A model generated the notes under the pieces. It searched no databases. It had not been told where the DNA came from and worked only from the letters and a program-made list of their open reading frames with translations. Source: Microcaldota archaeon (GTDB lineage Archaea; Micrarchaeota; Micrarchaeia; Micrarchaeales; CABMGC01). From it: a stretch of DNA of 49,138 nt. Shown here piece after piece: positions 1-9,546 of the stretch (positions within the stretch are counted from its first letter, which is position 1; every line of letters starts with the position of its first letter). The position numbers and the translations under genes were made by a program. The stretch lies in assembly GCA_028866835.1 (NCBI GenBank), contig JAGWHJ010000008.1, positions 1-49,138 of the forward strand, in the 5' to 3' direction.

Positions 1-563
1 TGTTCCATTGTTTTATCAGCTATTCCGATCGCTGCGATATGCCCTAATACGTTGCCAAGCGAACCAAATGCGGAGAATAGATTTGGGTAATTTATATCGC
101 CTAAACAGCTTTCAATATTGCCAAGAGAAAGAAGATTTTTTGCATGCAACTCTGAGCTGTCCTCACATGAAATTACTGATGCGCAAAATGCTGCAATTGC
201 TTCCTCGTATACAAAGCTGTGGATACCCACTTCAGGTGCAAGGGCTTCCTTAACATGCTTCTTTCTTATGTAATGTATAAATTCATGGATTACATCATCG
301 GGATATAATTCGGATTCTACATTTAAGTGCACATTTCCATTGTCTGAATGAAACCGCGAAGATTCACGTCCGAACTTTTCAATGAGTTCATCATTAGTTG
401 AAAGGATAATTTGGGGAGGGTCCATCTTCTCTACCCCGAGAACCTTAAGAAGCTGGTCGAATACGCTATTTGTGAGAGCCGCATTTCTCCTATCAGATTC
501 AAGTTCAATTAGCATGGTCTGCAAACGACTAAGTGCGACAGCAGGATTGCGTCTATAAGCCAT
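1..563 (-). CDS. Putative zinc metallopeptidase-like protein (HEFIH...E), truncated by window start
   Basis: Manual minus-strand translation from ATG at 563 stays open to position 1 (MAYRRNPAVALSRLQTMLIELESDRRNAALTNSVFDQLLKVLGVEKMDPPQIILSTNDELIEKFG...ELYPDDVIHEFIHYIRKKHVKEALAPEVGIHSFVYEEAIAAFCASV...). Contains HEFIH and a downstream EE. TATA-like tttatata lies upstream on the minus strand. Absent from the ORF track because it runs off the edge. Confidence 0.75.
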   Translation of the reverse strand, partial: MAYRRNPAVALSRLQTMLIELESDRRNAALTNSVFDQLLKVLGVEKMDPPQIILSTNDELIEKFGRESSRFHSDNGNVHLNVESELYPDDVIHEFIHYIRKKHVKEALAPEVGIHSFVYEEAIAAFCASVISCEDSSELHAKNLLSLGNIESCLGDINYPNLFSAFGSLGNVLGHIAAIGIADKTME

Positions 564-821
564 TTTATAACCTTTAAACTAACTTGGGTAAAAATATGTC
601 CTTCGAAAGGAAATTACTTTTTCACCTATATAAATATTGCCATTTATTCGTCAGTATCTATAGGAATAGAGCATAAAATTCATTCATAGCCTTCAAAAGC
701 CTTCATAGAACATGACTCAAAGAAAGAACCCAGGTCGGAGCAATTCGCTTTGGGATTATACATGGATCCCCCTGCAATTGCAACTCAAGGATGAGGGCGC
801 ATATGCACTTGGATCTTCTAG

Positions 822-1271
822 CTAGATTTTTATTATCAGAGACGAATCCAGTCCTTCTTTGACAGCCGCTTCGTGCACTCGCCTGTCGGCAGTAAAGAAT
901 TTATCGCACTTGGCCTCGCTACAGGAGGCTATCTGCAATGCATCTGCAATGTAGAGTTTGTGCTTTACAAGAATATATGATGCACTGAAAATAAGCGGCA
1001 ATGTTATGCCTATTGTCTCTATCGAGCCGTTCTTATTCAATCGCCCCAGTTCATTTACGAAGTCGCTCATTGATTCCGACACTTTCCTGCGCCTCCTGTT
1101 GTTTCTATCCAATACGCCCACTACCTCGCCTATGTTCCATATGGAAAAGCACAATTTCGCGCCTTTGGCTTCTGCCTGCTTGAATAGATCGTCAACGATT
1201 TCTGTGCCATCTTCTTTTAGGTATCTTTTGATTATGGCGCTACTGTCCAAATAGGCGGTTCTCACGGTCAT
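822..1271 (-). CDS. vapC: PIN-domain toxin, VapC-like
   Basis: N-terminal YLDSSAIIKRY, central E and C-terminal YIADALQIAS...FFTADRR match PIN acidic residues. Overlaps an upstream small RHH-like ORF. Confidence 0.85.
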   Translation of the reverse strand: MTVRTAYLDSSAIIKRYLKEDGTEIVDDLFKQAEAKGAKLCFSIWNIGEVVGVLDRNNRRRRKVSESMSDFVNELGRLNKNGSIETIGITLPLIFSASYILVKHKLYIADALQIASCSEAKCDKFFTADRRVHEAAVKEGLDSSLIIKI

Positions 1272-1518
1272 CCCTCATCGACCTTATCAAACGCTCCGAC
1301 GAAGATCCCTTTGGCCTTCTCTTTATTACATCCTCGTAGCTTACGAACTTTTCCTGGATTTTTAGCTTTGCCCTCAGTTCGTCTACCCATGAGCGGCCTA
1401 CCGACCTGAGGAAATCCTCTACCAAATCGCTTATGCTGCTATCGGTCAGCACAGCCTGGCTTTTTGCATCCTTTATGACCTCCTTGTCCACAGACAATGT
1501 CAACTTTGTTTTTGACAT
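1240..1518 (-). CDS. vapB: VapB-like antitoxin (ribbon-helix-helix-like N-terminus)
   Basis: KTKLTLSVDKEVIKDAKSQAVLTDSSISDLVEDFL is RHH-like. Overlaps the PIN gene by 32 bp. ATG at 1518 preferred over the track's TTG at 1527 because of TATA spacing. Confidence 0.75.
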   Translation of the reverse strand: MSKTKLTLSVDKEVIKDAKSQAVLTDSSISDLVEDFLRSVGRSWVDELRAKLKIQEKFVSYEDVIKRRPKGSSSERLIRSMRDDRENRLFGQ

Positions 1519-1528
1519 AAAGATCAAT

Positions 1529-1544
1529 ATACGTATATACGTAT
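1529..1544. promoter_or_regulatory. Candidate VapB operator: two tandem copies of the palindrome ATACGTAT
   Basis: Exact ATACGTATATACGTAT just upstream of the antitoxin start and next to a minus-strand TATA-like tttatatttata (about 1543-1554). Confidence 0.6.
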
Positions 1545-1588
1545 AAATATAAAAGCCTTGGCTTCGGCAAATCGGAGATAGGCTAGAT

Positions 1589-2362
1589 TCATGGAAGGAA
1601 CTTCTCCCTTTTTATGAGCTTCCCGGACATGAGGAGAAGGATTATCGCGATGATCGCTAATACTACTCCGACCGCAATGTCTGCCATCAATGCGTCCTGG
1701 TATGAAAATGCGAATGCAGTCGCGTAGGCGGGAAGGGTGGTGGCCATTCCCACCATGGTTGCCATTGGCTGGTTGCTGCCCGCCCTCGTCTTCTGCAGCG
1801 AGCTGAATATCATCATCATTGTGATCATGAACGCCATTCCGGAGAGGCCGATGAGGGCAACCGGGCCCAGGATCAGGGCCGTCCTGTACGCCCCGTCAGC
1901 GCCGTAGAGCAGATACGAGTATGCGAGGTCAGCGGGTACGAAGAACGCAAGGAACACTACCGCAAGCAGCATCGCGCCGCCAAGATAGCGCATGTAGATA
2001 TCGCGCTGCGTCATGCCCAGGGAGAGGAGGTACTCCAATACGCCATTGTTCTTGTCATAAACGAAAAGGATTACTATTGGACTAACTGTCAGCAACATCG
2101 GAAGCACATCAAGTGGTACGGTGAGCAGGCCTATGCCGGAAAACGAGCCTGCGGCCAGAGCGGCTTTTCCTGCAGCGGCGTTTGCAGTCATTACATTGCT
2201 CGTTTCATTGGATGCAGTCACATTGGCCTGGCTTGATGGGGTTACGTAAAGATTGAAGTTCCATGCAATAAGCGCGATAAAAAACATCAGCACGGTGAGC
2301 GCGACATAGATCTTGCCCAGGCTGAGCGCCCTTTTCGCCGTAACAACTGATTGGTTGCTCAT
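1589..2362 (-). CDS. ABC transporter permease (ABC-2-like)
   Basis: Multi-TM protein directly downstream of an ABC ATPase; contains PIVILFVYDKNNGVLEYLLSLGMTQRDIYMRYLGGA. Confidence 0.8.
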   Translation of the reverse strand: MSNQSVVTAKRALSLGKIYVALTVLMFFIALIAWNFNLYVTPSSQANVTASNETSNVMTANAAAGKAALAAGSFSGIGLLTVPLDVLPMLLTVSPIVILFVYDKNNGVLEYLLSLGMTQRDIYMRYLGGAMLLAVVFLAFFVPADLAYSYLLYGADGAYRTALILGPVALIGLSGMAFMITMMMIFSSLQKTRAGSNQPMATMVGMATTLPAYATAFAFSYQDALMADIAVGVVLAIIAIILLLMSGKLIKREKFLP

Positions 2363-2389
2363 CGTTTAACCTATTGTGATAGTCATATG

Positions 2390-3244
2390 CTATTTGCTGC
2401 CGAATAGCTCCTGCAGCGGATTGTCGAGTTCGCGCATCTCGGTCACGAGTATGCCTGCCTTGACGATCTTGCTGAGCGCTATGCCCGCTTCCTCAGGGCT
2501 GGACACCCTAAGCACGTAATACCCGCTCTGCTCCTTCTTCGCATCGACTATCTTCGAGATGTCCTTCGATGCCTTTATCCCGACACGGTATTCCTTAGGC
2601 CTTATGTTCGATATCTTGTCGAACATGGCGAGCTTGCCCTCCTTTATCAGTATGAGGTTCATCCCTATGTCCGTTGCCTCGTAAAGGTTGTGCGAGGAGT
2701 AGAGCACGAGCTTGTTCCTGCTCAGCTTCAGTATTATGTCCCTTATCTCCTTGGACAGTCCCGGATCGAGGTTTGCAGTGGGTTCGTCCAGAAGGTAGAC
2801 ATCCCGCTCCTTGAGGAACACCTTCGCTATGGACACCCTCTTCTTCTGGCCCTGCGAGAGATCCGATACCTTCCTGTCCTTCAGGCCTTCGAGCCCGAGC
2901 ATCTCCATTACCTTCCCCGTATCGCCGCCCTCCATGTCGGAATAGAACTCGAGGGCGTTGTACACCGTCATTTCCTCGGGGATGGCATTGTAGTGCGAGA
3001 GATAGTTTATGCTGCTCCTGCCCTCCTTTGAGGATTCCAGATCCTTGCCATCAAGCAGTATCTTTCCGGAAATGGGCTCAAGTATGCCTGCAATAGTCCT
3101 GAAAAGCGTTGTCTTGCCCGCACCGTTCGGCCCAAGCACGACATAAATCGAGGATTCCTTGGCTGTGAAGCTTATGCCCTGCAGCACAGGCTTGCCATTG
3201 TAGCCGGAATCCACGCCATTGAGTTCCAGAGTGTGCATGCCCAC
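2390..3244 (-). CDS. ABC transporter ATP-binding protein
   Basis: Walker A GPNGAGKTT, signature LSQGQKKR, Walker B VYLLDEPTANLD. Confidence 0.95.
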   Translation of the reverse strand: MGMHTLELNGVDSGYNGKPVLQGISFTAKESSIYVVLGPNGAGKTTLFRTIAGILEPISGKILLDGKDLESSKEGRSSINYLSHYNAIPEEMTVYNALEFYSDMEGGDTGKVMEMLGLEGLKDRKVSDLSQGQKKRVSIAKVFLKERDVYLLDEPTANLDPGLSKEIRDIILKLSRNKLVLYSSHNLYEATDIGMNLILIKEGKLAMFDKISNIRPKEYRVGIKASKDISKIVDAKKEQSGYYVLRVSSPEEAGIALSKIVKAGILVTEMRELDNPLQELFGSK

Positions 3245-3266
3245 CAGTGTATATCATTGCAGGGCA

Positions 3267-3497
3267 ATGAATTTATTTGTTGCACAATGTTTAGGTTGCT
3301 TTAAGTTTTTAATCCATGTAAAGGATCCAAACCGAAATCGAAGGAAAACATTATATAAAATAAAATTCAAGTCTAATATTGAGTGCCGTAGGGAGGATCT
3401 AGAGTTTGTGCATGCAGATGGAATTAAAAACATTTATAAATCTATCGGACAAGCTTTAAAAATAAAGAAAGCGGTAATAGATATCAGAGAACTTTGA
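3267..3497 (+). CDS. Possible small hypothetical protein in an AT-rich island
   Basis: ORF with in-frame ATG at 3267 (MNLFVAQCLGCFKF...IKKAVIDIREL). No recognised domain. Confidence 0.25.
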   Translation: MNLFVAQCLGCFKFLIHVKDPNRNRRKTLYKIKFKSNIECRREDLEFVHADGIKNIYKSIGQALKIKKAVIDIREL

Positions 3498-3568
3498 TTC
3501 TTTCTTGGCGCCATTCTCGGATATTGGGGGAAACCATATTCCTGGGAAAATAGCAAGATAGAAGTGGT

Positions 3569-6500
3569 ATGATGAATCTTAGAATAGTTACAGTTGTAGC
3601 GACCCTGTTTGCTCTGCTTCTTGCGCAGTCTGCATTCGCATGGCCCACAACGGCACACCCTACGGTGATATACGTTGGCCAGAACTCGGTACTCTCGAAC
3701 ACGGGGCCGGACTTCGGCCCAGGCGGCACTGTTTATGCATACCAATGGCTTGAGAGCACCTCGCAAAGCGGCGGATTCACGAGCGCACCATGCTTCCCTG
3801 AGAACGGCACCTACAACAGCACCATAGGAGGCCCAGTAAATTGCAGCTTCACTGGCACGGCCCCGGGCGTCTTCTACTTCGAACTACAGGCCACGTACAA
3901 GAGCTCAGACTGGCGCAGAAGCACTAACGTGACACAGCAGTCAAACTCTGCCAGCGTCACGGTGAAGAGCGTTCCTGCACTGTCGGCAGGCAACATACAG
4001 GTATCAAATAATCCGATCGACATGGACCAGCAGCTCTCCGTGAATACGGTATCGAGCGGTGGAATCACTCCTTACACTGCAACATTATATGCATCATTGA
4101 ACTCCTCAACCGGGCCTTTCTCCAATGTGGGCACATGCGCGGTGAGCGGAAGTTCGATAGCGTGCACTTATACAGATACATCATATACAAGGGGCGGGCT
4201 TTTCTTCAAGATACAGACAATTGACAGCACATCCAATACCGTGAATACAAGCGTCTCCCCGGCAATCGTAATAGAGAACCTCACATTAAGCCCGCATTCA
4301 TCTACAGTGACTTCTGGCGGCAGCGTGGCATTCACAAACAAGACCACTCCTGGGGAGGATGTCTATACCAACAATTATACCTACTCTGCCAGCCCTAACT
4401 CCGGTTTTGTGGAGGCAGGAAACAAGCTCACATTCATGGCTCCTGGCAATTATATCGTTACGCTTAGGGCGCATGCGCAACAGGACAGCCTGCCCGAAGG
4501 GAATGAGACGGTAAGCGACAGCGCCTTTGTGACCGTAACGTCCAATTTCGGCAACTCCAACGTCTCGGTTTCTATACCGAACTCCGTTATTGACGTAGGG
4601 CAGAGCGAGATCATAACCGCTGCTGTGCACGGAGGGACAGCACCCTATTCTTATCAGTGGAAGGTCAACGGCAACAGCGTAGGAGGCAATTCAAACGCAT
4701 TGACGTTCAACGGCAATGCAACCACGCTTGCGCATTCGCCTGACAGCGTCATGGTCACAGTGACAGACAAGACCGGCCAGAGCGGGAGCGCAAATGGCAC
4801 AGTGACGGTGACGCCATCTTTCGGCAACTCAAATGTCTCCGTGATGATACCCAATTCAATGATAGACTTCGGCCAGAGCGAAACGATAACTGCTGCGGTT
4901 CATGGGGGCAAGGCACCATACACATACCAATGGAAGGTCAACGGAAACAGCGTCGGCAGCAACTCAAACAGCATAACATTCAACGGCAACGCGACCACTC
5001 TATCAAATTCACCTGACAATGTCATGGTAACGGTAACCGACAACAACGGCCAGAGCGGCACGGCAAGCGGCACGGTTACCGTGAATAAGCAGCTGAATTC
5101 TTCAGCCATAAAGGTGCTGATACCCAACTCGATAATAGACGTCGGGCAGAGTGAGACGATAACAGCCAGCGTCTCCGGAGGCACCTCCCCGTATTCATAT
5201 CAGTGGAAGGTCAACGGCGCCCCTGTGGGGATAAATAGCAACTCACTTGTGTTCTTCGGCAATGCAACCACGCTTGCGCATTCGCCTGATACTGTCAGCG
5301 TGCTGGTTACCGACCTCGCAGGAGAGAATGCCATGGCTTCAAACGCAGTAACGGTAAACAACATGCTTTCGTTCGGAACTCCGCAGGTAACGGTGCCCAA
5401 CAGCGTCATAAGCGTGGGGCAGTCGGAATCTATAACTGCGAACGTGATCGGAGGCACCGGCCCATACACATTCCAGTGGAAGGTCAACGGCAATACCCTT
5501 GGCCAGAACACTGGCACAATAACATTCAATGGAAATGCCTCTGATGTAGGCATAGACAGCATCCAGGTCTTCGTAACCGACCACGTCGGCCAGACAGCGA
5601 ACGCGATGGCGACAGTGACGGTGACGTCATCTTTCGGCAACTCGAACGTAACGCTAACGGAATCCAACTCGCTCATAGACGTCCCCCAGATAACGGTGCT
5701 CACCGCGCACGTGCATGGAGGAAATGCCCCGTTCTCATACGCATGGACGGCAAACGGCAATCCGGTAGGGACAAACAGCAATACGCTTGTTTTCAACGGG
5801 AATGCCTCGACTGTCGGCGTTGATTTGATACACGTAACGGTTACGGACAGCAGCGCGCAGCATGCAACTTCGCAGAACAGCGTCATGGTGAACAAGCAGC
5901 TTGTGCTGAAGGGCTTCAACATCCTGTTCCCCATCGTGGACACAGGGGAGAACGAGACATTGATTGCAAACGTGACTGGAGGCACGGCCCCGTACACGTA
6001 CACATACACGGTCTTCAATGCAACAAACACCATTGTAGCGAATGTAGTCTATCATAATGTAGCATCAACATCGAACACATTTACGTTCAAGATACTGCCT
6101 CAGTTTGGCATAGGCAACTTCAGTGCAGACGTCAATGTGAGCGACAGTGCGCAGGTGCCAGAGACGGTTTTGGACCCGATAAAGTTCCACGTCAACGCAA
6201 AGCCTGGAATAAAGGTCACGCCTTCAACTGCGGTGGTCTCCATCGGCGGATCTGCATTCACCTTCAATGCTTTCGTAGTAAACGGGACTGCGCCGTACAG
6301 CGCCAACTGGCTCTACAGCGGGCCTTCCGGCACCAGCGGCAACACCCTGACAGCAGCGCTTAAGGGGAGGTACACTAACCTGACGGTGCAGGCGCCTTCC
6401 CCGAACGCATTGGTATTGACCTTCAATGGAGTTGCTTACACAATATCGAGCGCAAACGTGCTCGGCACATGGACATTCAACGGGCTTGCCACTGACAGCA

Positions 6501-8317
6501 GGGGCGCAAGCCTCAGCACATTCAACGTGCCTACGCTGACCGTGGTGAATGGGTTCGGCGCTTCAATATCGCCTGCAAGCGCAAACGTTGACGTGAACCA
6601 GTCCGTAACATTCATAGGCGTACTGGCAGGGGGCATGCAGCCCTACACCTACAGCTGGTTCTTCCAGCCCTCAGGAAGCAACACGCTCACAAGCATATGC
6701 GCCTCGGCAACCACGACTTGCACATACACGTTCACTACATCCGGCAATGTGACATTCAGCGGCACTGACAGCGAGACGCCTTCCAAGACGGCGAACGCAG
6801 TCTCAAGAATAACGGTTGTGGGGAACGCGCTAAGCGTCTCGGTATCGCCAACATCCGCTACGATAACCCAGCCAGACTCGCAGGTATTCACAGCAACAGC
6901 ATCAGGAGGCACCGGGTCGTATGAATACCAGTGGTACAATATCACGAGCGGCAACGCAATAGCGATATCAGGAGCGACGTCAAATACGCTTTCGGTGCTT
7001 GGAGGTGCAACAGGCACATTCTCTTACAATGTCGTGGTCACGGACACAGGCACGACAGGGCCTAACACTGCCAACTCCATACCTGCACTGCTTACCGTCA
7101 ACGCGCAGAACAACGGCGGTGGCGGAGGTGGGGGCGGAGGCGGCGGTGGCGGAGGTGGGGGCGGAGGCGGAGGCAGCTTCCTGCCTACGGTAAAGGCGAA
7201 CAACACCTGCGTTACCATAAGCAACTTCTCGAAGTACAACTCCGAGACTGTGACGCTCTACAACAGCACGTTCACGGTGGTTGACAACTTCATAACGCCC
7301 AACACCACAGGCGTCAGCGTTAATGGAGGCACCTATACCCTCATGGCGCATAGCCCGGTGAACATCACATCAAGGGCATCCAACAGCATAAACAACACAT
7401 ACCTCATGACGCTGCTGGACATCACCTACATACCGATACTGCACGACGTAAAGCTCGACATCTGTGTGGTGCCGCAGGTAAAGACGCCGGTGATAACGGT
7501 ACCTAACCAGACGACGACAACCACGATACCGCCGGTAGAGACGCTTAACGTGACGATCAATCCGATAAACCAGACCATACAGACTGGATCGAACACCTTG
7601 CTCACGGCCAACACAATGGGAGGAACAGGCCCGTTCGGATACCAGTGGTACAACTTCACCACGGGAACGGCCGCAACAATACCTGGGGCAACATCAAGGA
7701 CGTTCCTGCTCGTTGCGGGGAACAAGACAGGCACGTACAAGTATTACGTGGTGGTCACGGACCTCGGCGCAAACCCGCCATTCAAGAGCAAGTCCAACGT
7801 CGCAGTGATAACAATAAAAAAGAAGCCTGGCAACATAGCGACCGTGCCTGCAGGAAACCCATGGGGCTGGCTCATCGCCATACTGCCTGAGCTCATAGGC
7901 ATACTGCTTGCGATACTCATAGGCACCATTCTCTACAGGAGGAGAAGGAAGCCTGCGCCTGGAACCACGGCAAGTTCCGGATCTTCGGCAGCGCCTGATT
8001 CAGGGCCTGCCCAGGGAAGCTGGAGCGTATCAGGCTCCCCTCTCATTGCGGCAAGCACTATAAATGGGAGTTCTACAATCACGGGCATGGAGACAACCAG
8101 CAACATAGAGAAGGTCACGCCCGGACCGTTCGCGGCGCCTGAATCGATATCACCGGCAATAGCGGTGCCTGAACAGATTGCGGCAGGCCAACCCGTTCCA
8201 GCGGATAGCGTGCAGCCTGCGATACTTTCAGAGGAGTCAATGCCTGCGTCACAGGCAAGCATCGCGGTTCCTGGTCCCAATCCTGCAACAGAGGAGCAGA
8301 TAAATACATTGAAATAA
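3569..8317 (+). CDS. Giant secreted/membrane-anchored surface protein with tandem Ig-like repeats, poly-Gly linker, C-terminal TM and long tail
   Basis: Signal peptide-like MMNLRIVTVVATLFALLLAQSAFAWP; repeated xxVxxPNSxIDVGQSExITAxVxGGxxPYxYQWKVNG units; 20 Gly; TM NPWGWLIAILPELIGILLAILIGTILYRRRRK; many N-x-S/T sequons. Confidence 0.93.
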   Translation: MMNLRIVTVVATLFALLLAQSAFAWPTTAHPTVIYVGQNSVLSNTGPDFGPGGTVYAYQWLESTSQSGGFTSAPCFPENGTYNSTIGGPVNCSFTGTAPGVFYFELQATYKSSDWRRSTNVTQQSNSASVTVKSVPALSAGNIQVSNNPIDMDQQLSVNTVSSGGITPYTATLYASLNSSTGPFSNVGTCAVSGSSIACTYTDTSYTRGGLFFKIQTIDSTSNTVNTSVSPAIVIENLTLSPHSSTVTSGGSVAFTNKTTPGEDVYTNNYTYSASPNSGFVEAGNKLTFMAPGNYIVTLRAHAQQDSLPEGNETVSDSAFVTVTSNFGNSNVSVSIPNSVIDVGQSEIITAAVHGGTAPYSYQWKVNGNSVGGNSNALTFNGNATTLAHSPDSVMVTVTDKTGQSGSANGTVTVTPSFGNSNVSVMIPNSMIDFGQSETITAAVHGGKAPYTYQWKVNGNSVGSNSNSITFNGNATTLSNSPDNVMVTVTDNNGQSGTASGTVTVNKQLNSSAIKVLIPNSIIDVGQSETITASVSGGTSPYSYQWKVNGAPVGINSNSLVFFGNATTLAHSPDTVSVLVTDLAGENAMASNAVTVNNMLSFGTPQVTVPNSVISVGQSESITANVIGGTGPYTFQWKVNGNTLGQNTGTITFNGNASDVGIDSIQVFVTDHVGQTANAMATVTVTSSFGNSNVTLTESNSLIDVPQITVLTAHVHGGNAPFSYAWTANGNPVGTNSNTLVFNGNASTVGVDLIHVTVTDSSAQHATSQNSVMVNKQLVLKGFNILFPIVDTGENETLIANVTGGTAPYTYTYTVFNATNTIVANVVYHNVASTSNTFTFKILPQFGIGNFSADVNVSDSAQVPETVLDPIKFHVNAKPGIKVTPSTAVVSIGGSAFTFNAFVVNGTAPYSANWLYSGPSGTSGNTLTAALKGRYTNLTVQAPSPNALVLTFNGVAYTISSANVLGTWTFNGLATDSRGASLSTFNVPTLTVVNGFGASISPASANVDVNQSVTFIGVLAGGMQPYTYSWFFQPSGSNTLTSICASATTTCTYTFTTSGNVTFSGTDSETPSKTANAVSRITVVGNALSVSVSPTSATITQPDSQVFTATASGGTGSYEYQWYNITSGNAIAISGATSNTLSVLGGATGTFSYNVVVTDTGTTGPNTANSIPALLTVNAQNNGGGGGGGGGGGGGGGGGGGGSFLPTVKANNTCVTISNFSKYNSETVTLYNSTFTVVDNFITPNTTGVSVNGGTYTLMAHSPVNITSRASNSINNTYLMTLLDITYIPILHDVKLDICVVPQVKTPVITVPNQTTTTTIPPVETLNVTINPINQTIQTGSNTLLTANTMGGTGPFGYQWYNFTTGTAATIPGATSRTFLLVAGNKTGTYKYYVVVTDLGANPPFKSKSNVAVITIKKKPGNIATVPAGNPWGWLIAILPELIGILLAILIGTILYRRRRKPAPGTTASSGSSAAPDSGPAQGSWSVSGSPLIAASTINGSSTITGMETTSNIEKVTPGPFAAPESISPAIAVPEQIAAGQPVPADSVQPAILSEESMPASQASIAVPGPNPATEEQINTLK
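4540..5900 (+). repeat. Tandem ~90-aa Ig/PKD-like coding repeats
   Basis: At least five closely related units. One exact 33-bp tract, cggcaatgcaaccacgcttgcgcattcgcctga, occurs at 4711-4743 and 5257-5289. Confidence 0.85.
7115..7174 (+). repeat. Poly-glycine linker (20 Gly codons) containing an exact 27-bp tandem duplication
   Basis: ggcggtggcggaggtgggggcggaggc occurs at 7115-7141 and 7142-7168, followed by ggaggc. Confidence 0.95.
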
Positions 8318-8394
8318 CATAACAGGCAATGCTTCTTATAGCTCCTTCGGCAAATCATTAACTACATGGGTTATTACAACTTAGTGGTAATTTT

Positions 8395-9525
8395 ATGGGC
8401 GGCGTACAAAGGCGTATGAATGGCGGAAAGCATGAGCCATACGACGCGACGAAGCCTTTCAACGAGCACATAAGGGAGCTTATTAGGGCAACGCATCCCG
8501 ACGGAGGGCCTTTGGCAGTGGTACCGGAAGGCAAAAGGTTCAGAGTTGAGCTGCATCCATCGTTCGTTGCCGCTCACTACGGCGCGCGGTACCCCGACGG
8601 AATGGGTACGAAGGGGAAGCTGCATTGGGAGATGGACACGCTGGAGAACGGCGCAAGGGATGCGCTGGCGATGGTCTTTGACGATGCGATCGAGAGCGGG
8701 CGGGTGCCGATCGAGCTGGTGGATCACCTCATGGTGCAGGAGGAGGATGAGGGCAGGATATTCAGGATAATAAAGAAGCTCTCGGACCTTTGCATCGAGC
8801 ACCAATGGCCTGTTTCAAACGGGACGACGTATCCTGTTGCCATAACCGCAGGCGAAACGGCGATACTTGACACCATCCAGGGATTTGAGCTTGGAGTCAC
8901 CGCGATTGCCTATGCGATGAAAGGGCACGTAATAACACCGATAATCAGGCCGGGAGACGCGGTCATTGGCATAGCAAGCAGCGGCGTGCATTCCAACGGT
9001 ATCACATTCCTTAGGGAGGCCTTTGAAGGTAGGCGCATGGACCTGGACCATCAATTGCCCTGGGGTACATCGGTTGGCAGGGAGCTTACGGTGCCTACCA
9101 ACATATACCTGCCCGCAATAAGGGCCCTGATAGACGAATTCAGGGAAGGGGACATACCTGCAAACAGGTTCATCACTGGGATGGTGCACATCACTGGAGG
9201 AGGCTTCTACAAGCTTAAGAAGGAGCTTATCGGAGACAGGAGGGACATAGATATCGAGATAACCAGGGCGCATGGCCTAGATCCGCAGGAGATATTCAAG
9301 TTTGCCCAGCGGGAATTCAAGGTGACTTCAGGCAACATGTATATGAGGTTTAACAATGGAATAGGTTACGTTGTTGTGGTATCGGGGCACAGGGAAGGAG
9401 ATGCCTTGGAGGTGCTGAACAGGCACTTCAAGGCTGAAACTATAGGACGCGTCGTGGAAGGCATAGGCAAGGTCAGGATAGAATCGAAGTACGAGAGCAA
9501 CAATGTGGTCTATTCTGCACGGTAG
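8395..9525 (+). CDS. purM: Phosphoribosylformylglycinamidine cyclo-ligase (AIR synthetase)-like
   Basis: PurM-family features: GVTAIAYAMKGHVITPIIRPGDAVIGIASSGVHSNGITFLREAF and FITGMVHITGGGFYKL. Exact start uncertain (8395 or 8416). Confidence 0.85.
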   Translation: MGGVQRRMNGGKHEPYDATKPFNEHIRELIRATHPDGGPLAVVPEGKRFRVELHPSFVAAHYGARYPDGMGTKGKLHWEMDTLENGARDALAMVFDDAIESGRVPIELVDHLMVQEEDEGRIFRIIKKLSDLCIEHQWPVSNGTTYPVAITAGETAILDTIQGFELGVTAIAYAMKGHVITPIIRPGDAVIGIASSGVHSNGITFLREAFEGRRMDLDHQLPWGTSVGRELTVPTNIYLPAIRALIDEFREGDIPANRFITGMVHITGGGFYKLKKELIGDRRDIDIEITRAHGLDPQEIFKFAQREFKVTSGNMYMRFNNGIGYVVVVSGHREGDALEVLNRHFKAETIGRVVEGIGKVRIESKYESNNVVYSAR

Positions 9526-9546
9526 CATTTATTGTAAGTGAATCTT

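Noticed and set aside
8-253. 81-aa plus-strand ORF at window start
   Set aside because: Antisense to the open minus-strand HEFIH frame, which is longer and has a coherent motif.
712-825. 37-aa ORF MTQRKNPGRSNSLWDYTWIPLQLQLKDEGAYALGSSS
   Set aside because: Very short, no recognisable family; kept only as a possibility.
5200-6033. 277-aa minus-strand ORF inside the giant surface gene
   Set aside because: Antisense to the strongly supported 1582-aa repeat protein; repetitive composition mirrors the sense repeats.
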